From JAPOUP01 sp965221405 (GTDB lineage: Bacteria; Pseudomonadota; Alphaproteobacteria; Rhodobacterales; Rhodobacteraceae), in contig CBDCSE010000002.1 in the NCBI GenBank assembly GCA_965221405.1, positions 744,001 through 808,000 of the forward strand: 64,000 bases of DNA, read 5' to 3'. This document shows positions 17,225 to 25,577 of the stretch, one piece after another. How positions within the stretch are numbered: the stretch's first letter is position 1; every line of letters starts with the position of its first letter. The notes under the pieces are model-generated. The model did no database searches. It was given only the letters and a program-made list of their open reading frames with translations, and was not told the origin of the DNA. The position numbers were made by a program, and so were the translations under genes.

Positions 17225-19474
17225 CTATTCCTCAGTCCGATCCTGAAGGGCCTCGAGTACCCGTGCCGGGCGCATTGGCAGATCACGCATCCGAACACCC
17301 GTGGCATTCGAGACGGCATTCGCGATCGCCGCCAGCGGCGGGCAGATCGAGGTCTCGCCGACACCGCGCACTCCGTAGGGATGGCCAGGATTGGGAACCT
17401 CAACGATAACGGTATCGATCATCGGCAGATCCGACGCCACAGGGATACGGTAATCGAGGAAGCCCGGGTTCTGGAGGCGCCCGTCGTCACCGTAGACGTA
17501 TTCCTCGTTCAGCGCCCAGCCGATACCCTGCGCCGCACCGCCCTGATACTGACCCTCAACATATGACGGGTGAATTGCCTTGCCCGCATCCTGAACGACG
17601 GTATAGCGGCTCACCTTCGTCGCGCCGGTCTCGCGATCAACCGCAGCGTCCACGATGTGCGTTGCGAAGCTCACTCCAGCCCCTTCCGGGGTGACTTCAT
17701 AATGCCCGACGATCGGTCCGCCGGTCCGGCCCATCCTGGCCGCGATCTCGGCGATCGGCATCGGATCGAACGCACCGGCGTTAGGCCCTGAAGGCACAGC
17801 GCAGCCGTCACGCCATTCCACGGCCTCCGGGTCGATTCCCCATTTCGCCGCGGCGCGCTGACAGAGTTTTCGGATGGTGTCACGGGCCGCCTGGATCGTG
17901 GCGAGTCCGCTGGCGTAGGTTACGCGGCTTCCATGGCTAACGTCATTGTATCCAAGCGATGCCGTGTCGGCGACGGTGACCCGGATGCGATCATAAGGCA
18001 CCCCGAGTTCCTCGGCGGCCATGATCGCCATGGACGCGCGCGAACCGCCGATATCGGGCGTGCCGACCATGAGCTGCACGGTACCGTCCTCCGACAGCGC
18101 CAGCGTGACGGACGTCTCACCGGCGTGATTGAACCAGAAACCGCAGGAGACGCCCCGTCCCTCACCTTCATTCAACGGTGCGGAATAATGCGGATGGTCC
18201 CGCGCCGCCTCGAGCGTCTCGATAAGGCCAATCCGGTCCCAGGTCGGCCCGAAACTCGCCCTCGTACCCTCCTTTGAACCATTCTTCAGACGGACCTCGA
18301 TGGGATCCAGCCCCAACCGGTTGCAAAGCTCATCAATTACGCTTTCCACGGCGAAAGCGGCCATCGGTGAGCCGGGGGCCCGGTAGGCCGCCTGTTTCGG
18401 GCGATTGCAGATCACGTCGTATCCGACCTGATGGACATGTTTGAGGTCATAGGGCGCGAAAGCGCACATGGCCGTCATTTCCATGGGAGCGCCCGGAAAA
18501 GCCCCTCCCTGTAACCGGAATACGCCTTGCCCCGCCGTGATGGTGCCATCTTTTTTCATTCCGATCCGGACGTCCATCGAAGTCGAAGAGGTCGGGCCAG
18601 TCGCCCGGAACACCTCCGAGCGCGACATCACGATCTTTACGGGCCGGCTGGTCTTGCGCGAGAGCGCCAGCGCCACGGGCTCGATGAATACGGTCGTCTT
18701 TCCGCCGAACCCGCCGCCAATCTCGGAGGCGGTCACACGCAGGGCTGACTGTTCAAGGCCAAGCAACGCCGCGCAGGTCTTCTGAGCGATCCAGTGACCC
18801 TGTGTGGAGCACCAGAGATCGCCCTTTCCGTCCGCCCCCAGGGTGGCGAGGCAGGCATGTGGCTCAATATATCCCTGATGCGTGGCCTCGGTCGTGAAAT
18901 GTTCCTCGATGACGAGGTCCGCTTCGGCGAATCCCTCGTCGACATCGCCATGTCCCGATTCATGGTAACGCACCACGTTCGGGTGCATCCCCTCCGGCAC
19001 GGAACCGTCCGCCGCATCCGCGCGGATCACCGGAGCGCCCTCTTCCATCGCCGCGTCCACATCCGTCACATGCGGAAGAATTTCATACTCTACCTCAACC
19101 AGCCTTGCGGCATCCCGCGCGGCGAGTGCGGTGGTGGCGGCGACTGCTGCGACCGCATGTCCGTCGTAGAGCGCTTTCTCCCCAGCCATGACATTCTCGA
19201 GAACGTTCAGGTTCTCGCCCGTAAGTCCCGTCGCGAAATCCGCTCTGGTGACAACCGCCTTGACTTCATGCATCTCTTCGGCCCGGGAGGCGTCGATGCC
19301 GAGAATCCGCGCGTGGGCGTGCGGGCTTCGCACAATGGCACCGAACAGCATTCCCGGCGCGGTGGCGTCGGCACCGTATTTCGCGCGCCCGGTAACCTTA
19401 TCGAGTCCGTCCGGACGATCGGGCCGCGTCCCTACAACCTTGAATCCTTTTATCCTGGTGTCATCCAATGCCAT
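17225..19474 (-). CDS. Molybdenum hydroxylase large subunit (xanthine dehydrogenase family, CoxL-like)
   Basis: A 749-residue protein that binds the Mo-molybdopterin cytosine dinucleotide cofactor. The N-terminal domain (ALDKVTGRAKYGAD-type, here GLDKVTGRAKYGADA) and the GGGFGGKT cofactor loop (about residue 255) are present. The loop equivalent to the CO dehydrogenase active-site loop reads AYRAPGSP (about residue 360), not the Cys-containing AYxCSFR of form I CODH, so CO oxidation is unlikely. The C-terminal VRGVGETSICPPLAAIANAV carries the conserved base Glu. It overlaps the small-subunit gene by one base at 19474. The substrate is probably a heterocycle or aromatic acyl-CoA; unknown. Confidence 0.88.
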   Translation of the reverse strand: MALDDTRIKGFKVVGTRPDRPDGLDKVTGRAKYGADATAPGMLFGAIVRSPHAHARILGIDASRAEEMHEVKAVVTRADFATGLTGENLNVLENVMAGEKALYDGHAVAAVAATTALAARDAARLVEVEYEILPHVTDVDAAMEEGAPVIRADAADGSVPEGMHPNVVRYHESGHGDVDEGFAEADLVIEEHFTTEATHQGYIEPHACLATLGADGKGDLWCSTQGHWIAQKTCAALLGLEQSALRVTASEIGGGFGGKTTVFIEPVALALSRKTSRPVKIVMSRSEVFRATGPTSSTSMDVRIGMKKDGTITAGQGVFRLQGGAFPGAPMEMTAMCAFAPYDLKHVHQVGYDVICNRPKQAAYRAPGSPMAAFAVESVIDELCNRLGLDPIEVRLKNGSKEGTRASFGPTWDRIGLIETLEAARDHPHYSAPLNEGEGRGVSCGFWFNHAGETSVTLALSEDGTVQLMVGTPDIGGSRASMAIMAAEELGVPYDRIRVTVADTASLGYNDVSHGSRVTYASGLATIQAARDTIRKLCQRAAAKWGIDPEAVEWRDGCAVPSGPNAGAFDPMPIAEIAARMGRTGGPIVGHYEVTPEGAGVSFATHIVDAAVDRETGATKVSRYTVVQDAGKAIHPSYVEGQYQGGAAQGIGWALNEEYVYGDDGRLQNPGFLDYRIPVASDLPMIDTVIVEVPNPGHPYGVRGVGETSICPPLAAIANAVSNATGVRMRDLPMRPARVLEALQDRTEE

Positions 19475-19953
19475 TACGGGATCTCCCTCATCTCCTCGGC
19501 CGCGTCCATCACAGCCTGAACGATCTTGTCATAACCGGTGCAGCGGCACAGGTTCCCCGCCAACCAGTAACGCACCTCGGTCTCGGTCGGGTTCGGGCTG
19601 CGCTCCAGCAGGTTCTTGGCGGCGACCAGAATACCGGGCGTGCAGATGCCGCACTGCAGGGCAGCATGCTCGATGAACTTTCTCTGCAGTGGATGCAGGG
19701 TTTCGCTGTCAGCCATTCCCTCGATGGTGCCGATTTCCGCGCCGTCCGCTTCCGCGCCGAGCACGAGGCAGGAACAGACGACCCGCCCGCCTAACGTGAC
19801 GGAGCACGCGCCGCAGTCTCCCGTGCCACAGCCTTCCTTGGTGCCCGTAAGACCCAGTCGGTCACGCAGGACATCAAGAAGCGTCTCACGCGGGTCGCAC
19901 AGGAATTCCACGGGATCGCCGTTGACGGTCGCGGTTACGTGAATCTGGGTCAT
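19474..19953 (-). CDS. Molybdenum hydroxylase small [2Fe-2S] subunit (CoxS-like)
   Basis: A 159-residue two-domain iron-sulfur subunit. The plant-type ferredoxin motif (KEGCGTGDCGACSV with a later Cys in VVCSCLV) binds the first cluster. The four-helix domain with QCGICTPG and NLCRCTGYDKI binds the second, next to the molybdopterin. It passes electrons from Mo to the FAD subunit. It overlaps its neighbours on both sides (one base with the large subunit, four with the FAD subunit), showing translational coupling in the order FAD-FeS-Mo. Confidence 0.92.
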   Translation of the reverse strand: MTQIHVTATVNGDPVEFLCDPRETLLDVLRDRLGLTGTKEGCGTGDCGACSVTLGGRVVCSCLVLGAEADGAEIGTIEGMADSETLHPLQRKFIEHAALQCGICTPGILVAAKNLLERSPNPTETEVRYWLAGNLCRCTGYDKIVQAVMDAAEEMREIP

Positions 19954-20816
19954 TCCGAATCTCCCGCACGGTCGTAAGCAATCCTTGCCGCACGTCGCGC
20001 GAGCACACCCGCCACCTGAGTGCGGAACCTGATCGTACCCCGCTTGTCGTCGATCGGTTTGCAGGCGGCCCCGCAGGCGCTCGCCAAAGCGTCAAGCGCG
20101 GAATCCTCCAGCGAGGAGCCAATGATGGCCGCTCCGGCTTCCTCGATGAGAAGGGCGGCCGGTGCGACAGCACCAAGACTGACCCTCGCCGAAATAACCC
20201 GTTCACCGTCACGAACCAGACTGAGGCCACAGCCGACAACGGCGATGTCCATCTCGCTTCGCGGGGTGAAGCGAAGATAGGCGTCACCACCGCCCTTAGG
20301 GCACGGCGGCAGGATGACGGCGGCGATAAGTTCGCCTCTGCGCAGCGAGGTCTTCCCCGGTCCCGCCAGGACCTTCTCCACCGGAATCTCGCGTGTGCCC
20401 TCGGGGCCGACAATCTCCACCCTCGCGGACGCGGCGATCATCGCCGGAACCGAATCGGCCGCCGGTGACGCATTGCAGAGATTGCCCACCAGCGTTGCGC
20501 GACCCTGAATCTGGACCGAGCCGATCAGATCCATCGCCTCGACCACACCGCGCCAGTCTCGGGAAAGTTCACGATTCTCGGACATTGCGGCACCATACAC
20601 CGCCGCACCGATGCGCCAGCCCCCATCGTCGGGCCGCGTGATCGAATTAGCGCCCCTTATACGTTTGATGTCGATCAGATCATCGGGCCTGACCGACTCT
20701 GATCGAAGCTGGACCAGAACATCGGTACCGCCCGCGAGAAATCGCGTAGTGCCCGTCGCTCTCGCCGCGATGGCCGATGCATCGTTGAAACTTTCTGGCG
20801 TATGATATCGCATCAT
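19950..20816 (-). CDS. Molybdenum hydroxylase FAD-binding medium subunit (CoxM-like)
   Basis: A 288-residue PCMH-type FAD subunit. The FAD pyrophosphate motif appears as FLAGGTDVLVQ (residues about 27-37) and the second as ATLVGNLCNASPAADSVP. The CO_deh_flav C-terminal domain (RVSLGAVAPAALLIEEAGAAI) completes it. It is the first gene of the three-subunit operon. Electrons from the [2Fe-2S] subunit reduce FAD, which reduces the final acceptor. Length and motifs are normal. Confidence 0.9.
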   Translation of the reverse strand: MMRYHTPESFNDASAIAARATGTTRFLAGGTDVLVQLRSESVRPDDLIDIKRIRGANSITRPDDGGWRIGAAVYGAAMSENRELSRDWRGVVEAMDLIGSVQIQGRATLVGNLCNASPAADSVPAMIAASARVEIVGPEGTREIPVEKVLAGPGKTSLRRGELIAAVILPPCPKGGGDAYLRFTPRSEMDIAVVGCGLSLVRDGERVISARVSLGAVAPAALLIEEAGAAIIGSSLEDSALDALASACGAACKPIDDKRGTIRFRTQVAGVLARRAARIAYDRAGDSE

Positions 20817-21224
20817 TCCTCCAAAAACACCCGCGAAACCCTAAAGTCCCGCACGTCAGGGCAACCTGACCCGTATCGCGATTTCGCCAGCCCCGAACAG
20901 CCGCCAAATCGGCACCGTGGACGGTTCGTAACCCTTGAATATATAGGGCGTCAATCGGGAGTCACCGGACACCCGCGTGAAACCCTAACTTGATAGGGAC
21001 ACCGTGATCGCGCACTCGCACCATCAGCGCATCGGGTTGGTGGGTCCGTATGCGCATACGGCCAATCCAGTAACCGATATAGCGGATCCGAAACCGCGCT
21101 TCCAGCCCCTGAAATCACATATGTGGACGCAACATAGGACCACCTTGACGTCGGCCGGTTCAATTTGATCGGCGCGGTAAGGGAAATCGGTGCCAGCCAG
21201 CATAGTGCCGGATCCAATTGGGGG
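20817..21224. other. Intergenic stretch upstream of the hydroxylase operon
   Basis: About 400 bp that must hold the promoter for the minus-strand hydroxylase operon. No gene or clear operator was recognised. TATATAGG near 20939-20946 is the only AT-rich spot close to the operon. Confidence 0.35.
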
Positions 21225-21358
21225 TCAGCTTGACCGCCCTATGTCGAGCCGTGACTTAATTCCCGTAATTTCCTCAAGCGCTTTGTGCAATCCCATCTCA
21301 AAGGCTGTGCGCTGAAACACATTATCTCGAATGTCAGGAGTGCTTTTTGCGAACCCGT

Positions 21359-21580
21359 TCATACCTTCGCCGTCGGCTTCGCCAGCCCGTCGCCCGGCGG
21401 CGGCTTTCCGCTGCTGGAGCTGTCGAGCCCGAGCCGGCGCTCCAGTTCCGCGATGCGCACGGACCGGGCCGCGACCGTCGCGCGGAAACCGGCGATCATC
21501 GCATCGCGTTCCGCGAGGGCCGCCGTCAGGCCGGAGACCCGGCTGGCCAATGACCCAGGATCGTCGATCGCTCCTGACAC
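21359..21580 (-). pseudogene. IS66 transposase (TnpC) N-terminal fragment
   Basis: 73 codons reading ALAERDAMIAGFRATVAARS and RIAELERRLGLDSSSSGKPP. The leucine-zipper-like N-terminus followed by ERRLGLNSSNSSKPPSSDGL is diagnostic of IS66 TnpC. Everything after GDGLAKPTA is absent and unrelated sequence follows, so this is a short scrap of a transposase normally about 500 residues long. It marks the left border of the island at 21.2-27.5 kb. Confidence 0.75.
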
Positions 21581-21739
21581 GGGATGCCTGCCTGCCCTGT
21601 CCGCTGCCTGTCACCGCGGCTTCAGCCGTCCTGGTTGGCGGGCTTGCGGGGGAAACGGCGCACATTGTCAAACGGAATACCGGCGGATAACAATTGTCGG
21701 CCGGGCAAGAACCTGAACAGTTACGAATCGAGAAGTTTG

Positions 21740-22075
21740 ATGCCATCATCCAAAAGGAGGCGGCCTCAACCGGTTCATGAGATTGCACTGACATCGGGGC
21801 GGCAGCGCTATGTTCGTGTACGGACGGGTTATCTCAGCAAGGCAAGTGGCGCGGAACTGAAGGGAATTGATGATCCCGACGAGCGAAAGAGGCTACTTGA
21901 AAAGAGCATCCAGATCTCCGGCAGGGAGGATATCTCCGGCCAGGATATCCTGGTTCTGGATGATCTCCACCGTTCTGGCGCAACACTGAATGCCTGCTGC
22001 GAACTCCTCAGACGGCAGGCCAGGGTCAGGAAAGTGTGCGTCCTGACGATGACCGGGACACGGACCAACCGATGA
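21740..22075 (+). CDS. ComF-like phosphoribosyltransferase-fold protein, short form
   Basis: A 111-residue protein. PPSKxRPxQPVxEI-like sequence at the N-terminus (here PSSKRRRPQPVHEIA), ELKGIDDPDERKRLLEKSI and the PRPP-binding loop ILVLDDLHRSGATLNAC match the C-terminal half of ComF-family phosphoribosyltransferases. The N-terminal zinc finger and flexible hood of full ComF are absent. The start ATG at 21740 lies where the family has its conserved VPPS, so a few residues may be missing. It overlaps the next gene by 4 bp (ATGA), indicating coupled translation and a shared task. The substrate base is unknown. Confidence 0.65.
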   Translation: MPSSKRRRPQPVHEIALTSGRQRYVRVRTGYLSKASGAELKGIDDPDERKRLLEKSIQISGREDISGQDILVLDDLHRSGATLNACCELLRRQARVRKVCVLTMTGTRTNR

Positions 22076-22935
22076 CGACCGTTTTTCTGTCTGGATCCCG
22101 CAGGATCAGCCGCCTGAGTGAGGCCGTGCGCACGCGCCTCCAGAACATTATCGACCAGGGGTTCCATGTGCTTGTCGGCGATGCGCATGGGGCGGACACG
22201 GCCATGCAGTCCTACCTCAATGAAAGGGGATACCGGAACGTCACCGTCTACTGTTCCGGGCAAACCTGCCGGAACAATGTCGGGTCATGGGTTACACGGA
22301 AAATCGATGTGGACCCGAAACTCAGGGGCCGCGCCTTCCATACAGAGAAAGACAGGGCCATGGCCGCACAGGCGGATTACGGCCTGGTTGTCTGGGATGG
22401 TCGCAGCCCGGGATCACTCAACAATGTGCGTGAGATGCTTCGAAATGGCAAGAGGGCGGCTGTCTATGTCGCACCGCGCAAGGGTTTTTTCGATGTGAGG
22501 GAGTTGGCTGACACCGATGTGTTACTGCGAACACGCGCACCGGCCCCCGAACGCCTCCGGTCAGGTCTTCCGCTCCTTGATGATGGGGCGGATCTACATG
22601 GAGAGGAAAGGCGACCAATGGCGGATTCAGGCCTCAAAGAGGACAATGCGCGGAAAATCGTTTCGATCGTTGCCTGCATACCACGCGGCGGAGCCATCAC
22701 CTATGGAGACATTTCCGGCAGGGTATATGGTCATCGCCGCGCGGCGCCGTCCGTCGCGGCGGCGATCAGGAAGGCAACCCGCTCCCAACCCGACGTTTTC
22801 CCATGGTGGCGGGTTGTCAATCGCTACTGGAAGCCAACCCGGAAACCGCCCGGGGCCCGCGGGCGTCTTGCGGCGGAAGGGGTTTCCTTCACCGACGATG
22901 GCGCGGTGGAGCGGGCCTACCGGCACAGGGCCTGA
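22072..22935 (+). CDS. Fusion of a SLOG (DprA/LOG-like) domain with an MGMT/ATL DNA-binding domain
   Basis: A 287-residue protein. Residues 1-160: Rossmann-like SLOG domain with FLSGSRRISR, GFHVLVGDAHGADTAMQSYL and ADYGLVVWDGRSPGSLNNV, the nucleotide-binding pattern of LOG/DprA-type proteins. Residues about 185-285: MGMT-fold module (IVACIPRGGAITYGDISGRV, then AAAIRKATRS and FPWWRVVNR). The PCHR alkyl-acceptor motif reads PWWR, so it cannot take an alkyl group and resembles alkyltransferase-like (ATL) proteins that flag damaged guanine. Start ATG 22072 overlaps the PRTase stop. A nucleotide-sensing or base-modification role coupled to DNA-lesion binding is inference. Confidence 0.75.
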   Translation: MTTVFLSGSRRISRLSEAVRTRLQNIIDQGFHVLVGDAHGADTAMQSYLNERGYRNVTVYCSGQTCRNNVGSWVTRKIDVDPKLRGRAFHTEKDRAMAAQADYGLVVWDGRSPGSLNNVREMLRNGKRAAVYVAPRKGFFDVRELADTDVLLRTRAPAPERLRSGLPLLDDGADLHGEERRPMADSGLKEDNARKIVSIVACIPRGGAITYGDISGRVYGHRRAAPSVAAAIRKATRSQPDVFPWWRVVNRYWKPTRKPPGARGRLAAEGVSFTDDGAVERAYRHRA

Positions 22936-23110
22936 ATGCGGCAACGGGCATGTCCCGACAAAGGCTCAAAGCGCGAAATCCTCCCCCTGAAAGCGGACGC
23001 CTGAACCGCTCCTGCCGTCGGGAAAAGCCAAAGCGCCGGAAAGCCCGTCACATCGGCTCAGTGCGGGAAATCCTGTGGCTCTTCTGCTGGGATGAAACCA
23101 GATACGGGTG

Positions 23111-23767
23111 TCACCCTTTGCTGTTCCGGTGCCAGCCGAGAACCTTTCCAAGATGAAGACGGGCGCTGCCGCTCAGGCGCTGTATTCCGAGGCTGCGCGC
23201 GAGATCGGACTCCGGATCGTCGGAGTGCTGAATGTCGTCGCCCAGCCCATCGAGAACGGTGGCGATTTCAGCCCTCGGGATATCATCGGTGGCCGGCCGC
23301 CCGTCCAGGCCGCGGTAAGGAACTCTGTCCCTGTCGTCACCGACTTTCCGGACGAACTCGCGCCCAAACTCCCTGCGAACCGCGGTCCCATCCACTGCCC
23401 TGCGCACCCGCTTCAGTATCCTTCTCCCCGTTCGCCGCCAGCCATGGGCTCTCGCGATTTCGCGCACCAGAACATCCATGCTCATCGGGCCTTTCTCGCG
23501 GACAGTCGCTTCGATGATACCCCGCAAGGTGGGCAGATATCGTGTTTCGAAAAACCGATCGGGATCCGGCCGGTCCCTTCCGGCGGGCGTGACGACGATG
23601 TCATTCGCGCGAACGAGGGTATTCGGGAGCTTCGGCTTCGGTCCGCTCCTCCTCGTCGCTTTCCGTCTGGCACACGTCAGGAGACGGCAACGCGAGAGCT
23701 TTCTTCTCTGCCACCTCCGCCTTTCCCTAAATCCGAGACGCCAGCCGAAATTGACGGCAAAAGCCAA
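23111..23767 (-). pseudogene. C-terminal tail of a DUF4011/DUF3320-type helicase
   Basis: The frame contains RYLPTLRGIIEATVREKGPM followed by DVLVREIARAHGWRRTGRRI, the winged-helix-like DUF3320 module (usual pattern GPIHxDxLxRRVAxAxGxxRTGxRI) found at the extreme C-terminus of very large superfamily I helicases with DUF4011. Only the last about 180 residues exist; the ATPase core expected upstream (above 23767) is absent, replaced by the methylase gene in the opposite direction. Upstream codons up to 23767 look like read-through. It is therefore a remnant of a larger gene, often found in defence islands. Confidence 0.6.
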
Positions 23768-23881
23768 TTTCAGTCAATTTATTGTCAGCCAACCGCTACC
23801 ACCGTACAATATACAATGGAATGTGCGAGCCTCTGGGCGCGTGACGCGAACATGTGTCCGGCATCGCAGGGAAGGAATTCG

Positions 23882-24808
23882 ATGGCCGACATGCCAGCCT
23901 ATCCGACGCCGCGCGAAACACCGCGTTTTCCTGGACCCGATCCTGTGTATCGCCTCCCGGTTTCCCCGATTCCGCCGGGGTGCCGCAGCGTGCCGCAACG
24001 CAGCCCGCTGCGGCACCCCGGCGGAAAGACCTGGCTCGTTCCCCATATCCGTGCCTGGTTGCGAAAGGCCGGCGCTCCCAGCCTTCTCATCGAGCCCTTC
24101 GCGGGCGGCGGCATCGTGTCGCTGACCGCGGTGATGGAGGGCTTCGTCGACCGCTGCCTGATGATCGAGATCGATGCGGACGTAGCCGCCTTCTGGCAAT
24201 CGGCACTGCGCCATGGCCCCGAACTATGCGCAAGGATCATAGACTTCCAGCCCACAAGAGAGGCGGTCTCCCATCTGGCGGAAACCAAACCGGAAACCCT
24301 GCTCGACCATGGTTTCCGGACGCTGGTCCTCAACCGCACCCGCCGCGGCGGAATCCTCGCGCCAGGGGCATCGCTGCCCCGTGTCGGCGAGAACGGGCGC
24401 GGGGTCACCTCGCGCTGGTATCCCGAAACACTGGTCGGTCGCATTCGCGCCATCGGTGAACACGCCGACCGGATCGCCTTCTGCACCGGAGATGGTGCCC
24501 GTATCCTGGAAGCCGTCGTCGCTGCCCGGATATCCGATGCCGCTATCTTCGTTGACCCACCCTATACCGCCCGGGGCAAGCGTGCCGGCAAGCGTCTCTA
24601 CAAGCATAACGAGATCGACCATGCAGCGCTGTTCAGGATACTTGCCAACGGTAACGTGAGCTTCCTGATGACCTATGACCTCTCTCCCGAGGTGATCGAT
24701 CTGATTTCGGTACATGGCTTTCATGCCGCGCAGGTGCTGATGAAAACGACCCATCATACAAAGCTGCCGGAACTGGTGATCACCCGCGACCGGACGTTCG
24801 GTACGTGA
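23882..24808 (+). CDS. D12-class DNA adenine N6-methyltransferase
   Basis: A 308-residue protein. The SAM-binding motif X/I region is PLRHPGGKTWLVPHI and IEPFAGGGIVSLTAV, and the catalytic motif IV is VDPPYT (about residue 225), in the order expected of Dam-type (alpha-class) enzymes. The target-recognition region lies between (NRTRRGGILAPGASL). ATG 23882 is preceded by GGGAAGGAATTC and is preferred over an in-frame ATG at 23816. No restriction endonuclease gene is adjacent, so it may be an orphan or part of an anti-restriction or defence island. The recognition sequence cannot be read. Confidence 0.85.
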   Translation: MADMPAYPTPRETPRFPGPDPVYRLPVSPIPPGCRSVPQRSPLRHPGGKTWLVPHIRAWLRKAGAPSLLIEPFAGGGIVSLTAVMEGFVDRCLMIEIDADVAAFWQSALRHGPELCARIIDFQPTREAVSHLAETKPETLLDHGFRTLVLNRTRRGGILAPGASLPRVGENGRGVTSRWYPETLVGRIRAIGEHADRIAFCTGDGARILEAVVAARISDAAIFVDPPYTARGKRAGKRLYKHNEIDHAALFRILANGNVSFLMTYDLSPEVIDLISVHGFHAAQVLMKTTHHTKLPELVITRDRTFGT

Positions 24809-25060
24809 CGCCGCGTTACGGTATAGCCGAGTGGCATGGCCACCCGTTCCTGTCCGCCGCTGCCGGGAGCTCGCCCGCACGGCATTGAACGAAACCAGAG
24901 CGGATCCGGTGCCACCCTGTCAGTTTCAAAGGGGTATCCAGCGCCGCGGCAAGCCCGGCGGCGTCTGTGCGCTCCAGCAATACGAGGCGGATGCCGACGG
25001 GCGCATCGCCGCACCCAGAGGCGCGCCGTTCGAGGTGGGCGGCCATTGGATCGAAGAGAT

Positions 25061-25567
25061 CCGGGTAGACTACGGCTGAGTGCGGAATATCACTCCAAAC
25101 CCACCGGACGCACCGTTCCCTGCCCCGCTGTCCAACTAACGGCCGTTTGCCGGACGCGCGATGAAGCCGTCCAGAAACCTTGTTTCTGATGGGATCCTGG
25201 ACAGATTGATTGTTGGACAGGATTCTGGAAAGATGCCGTCACGACGCTAGGCTTGGAGATGATGATGGCGGAGACTGTCAGGACCCGGAACAGGATGGCA
25301 ACCGCAGGCCATAGGCGCACTGGACAGGTTCCTGGAAACGCGACACACGTCCCCTGTCTCCACCGACCCGGAGTGCGGACAGGAGTAAGCCCCCGCGCGA
25401 CGCAAGAGGGCCTGGAACCCCTCAAGACCCCCGCTTCAAACCTGGGTATCTTGCCGGTCACCGGATCGTTTCGTCCCGCTTTCGGGCTTGAAATCCCGAT
25501 TTTCATGCCGAAAACCGCTCCAAAGACCCTTGAAGTGGTATTCTTCACTCAGCCGTAGTCTACCCGC
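25061..25567. mobile_element. 507-bp element bounded by 37-bp imperfect inverted repeats
   Basis: 25061-25097 and the reverse complement of 25531-25567 share CGGGTAGACTACGGCTGAGT plus G, GAATA, CACT and CA, with about five mismatches in 37 bp. The interior holds no transposase-like frame. The size and lack of coding capacity suggest a MITE-like non-autonomous element. Related ends occur at 12141-12177 and 11708-11726. It sits immediately upstream of the ATPase-nuclease gene pair and may contribute its promoter. Confidence 0.65.
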
Positions 25568-25577
25568 CAGACAATGA

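Noticed and set aside
17225..20816. Aerobic carbon monoxide dehydrogenase (CoxMSL)
   Set aside because: The active-site loop reads AYRAPGSP and lacks the Cys of form I CODH, so only the wider molybdenum hydroxylase family is claimed.
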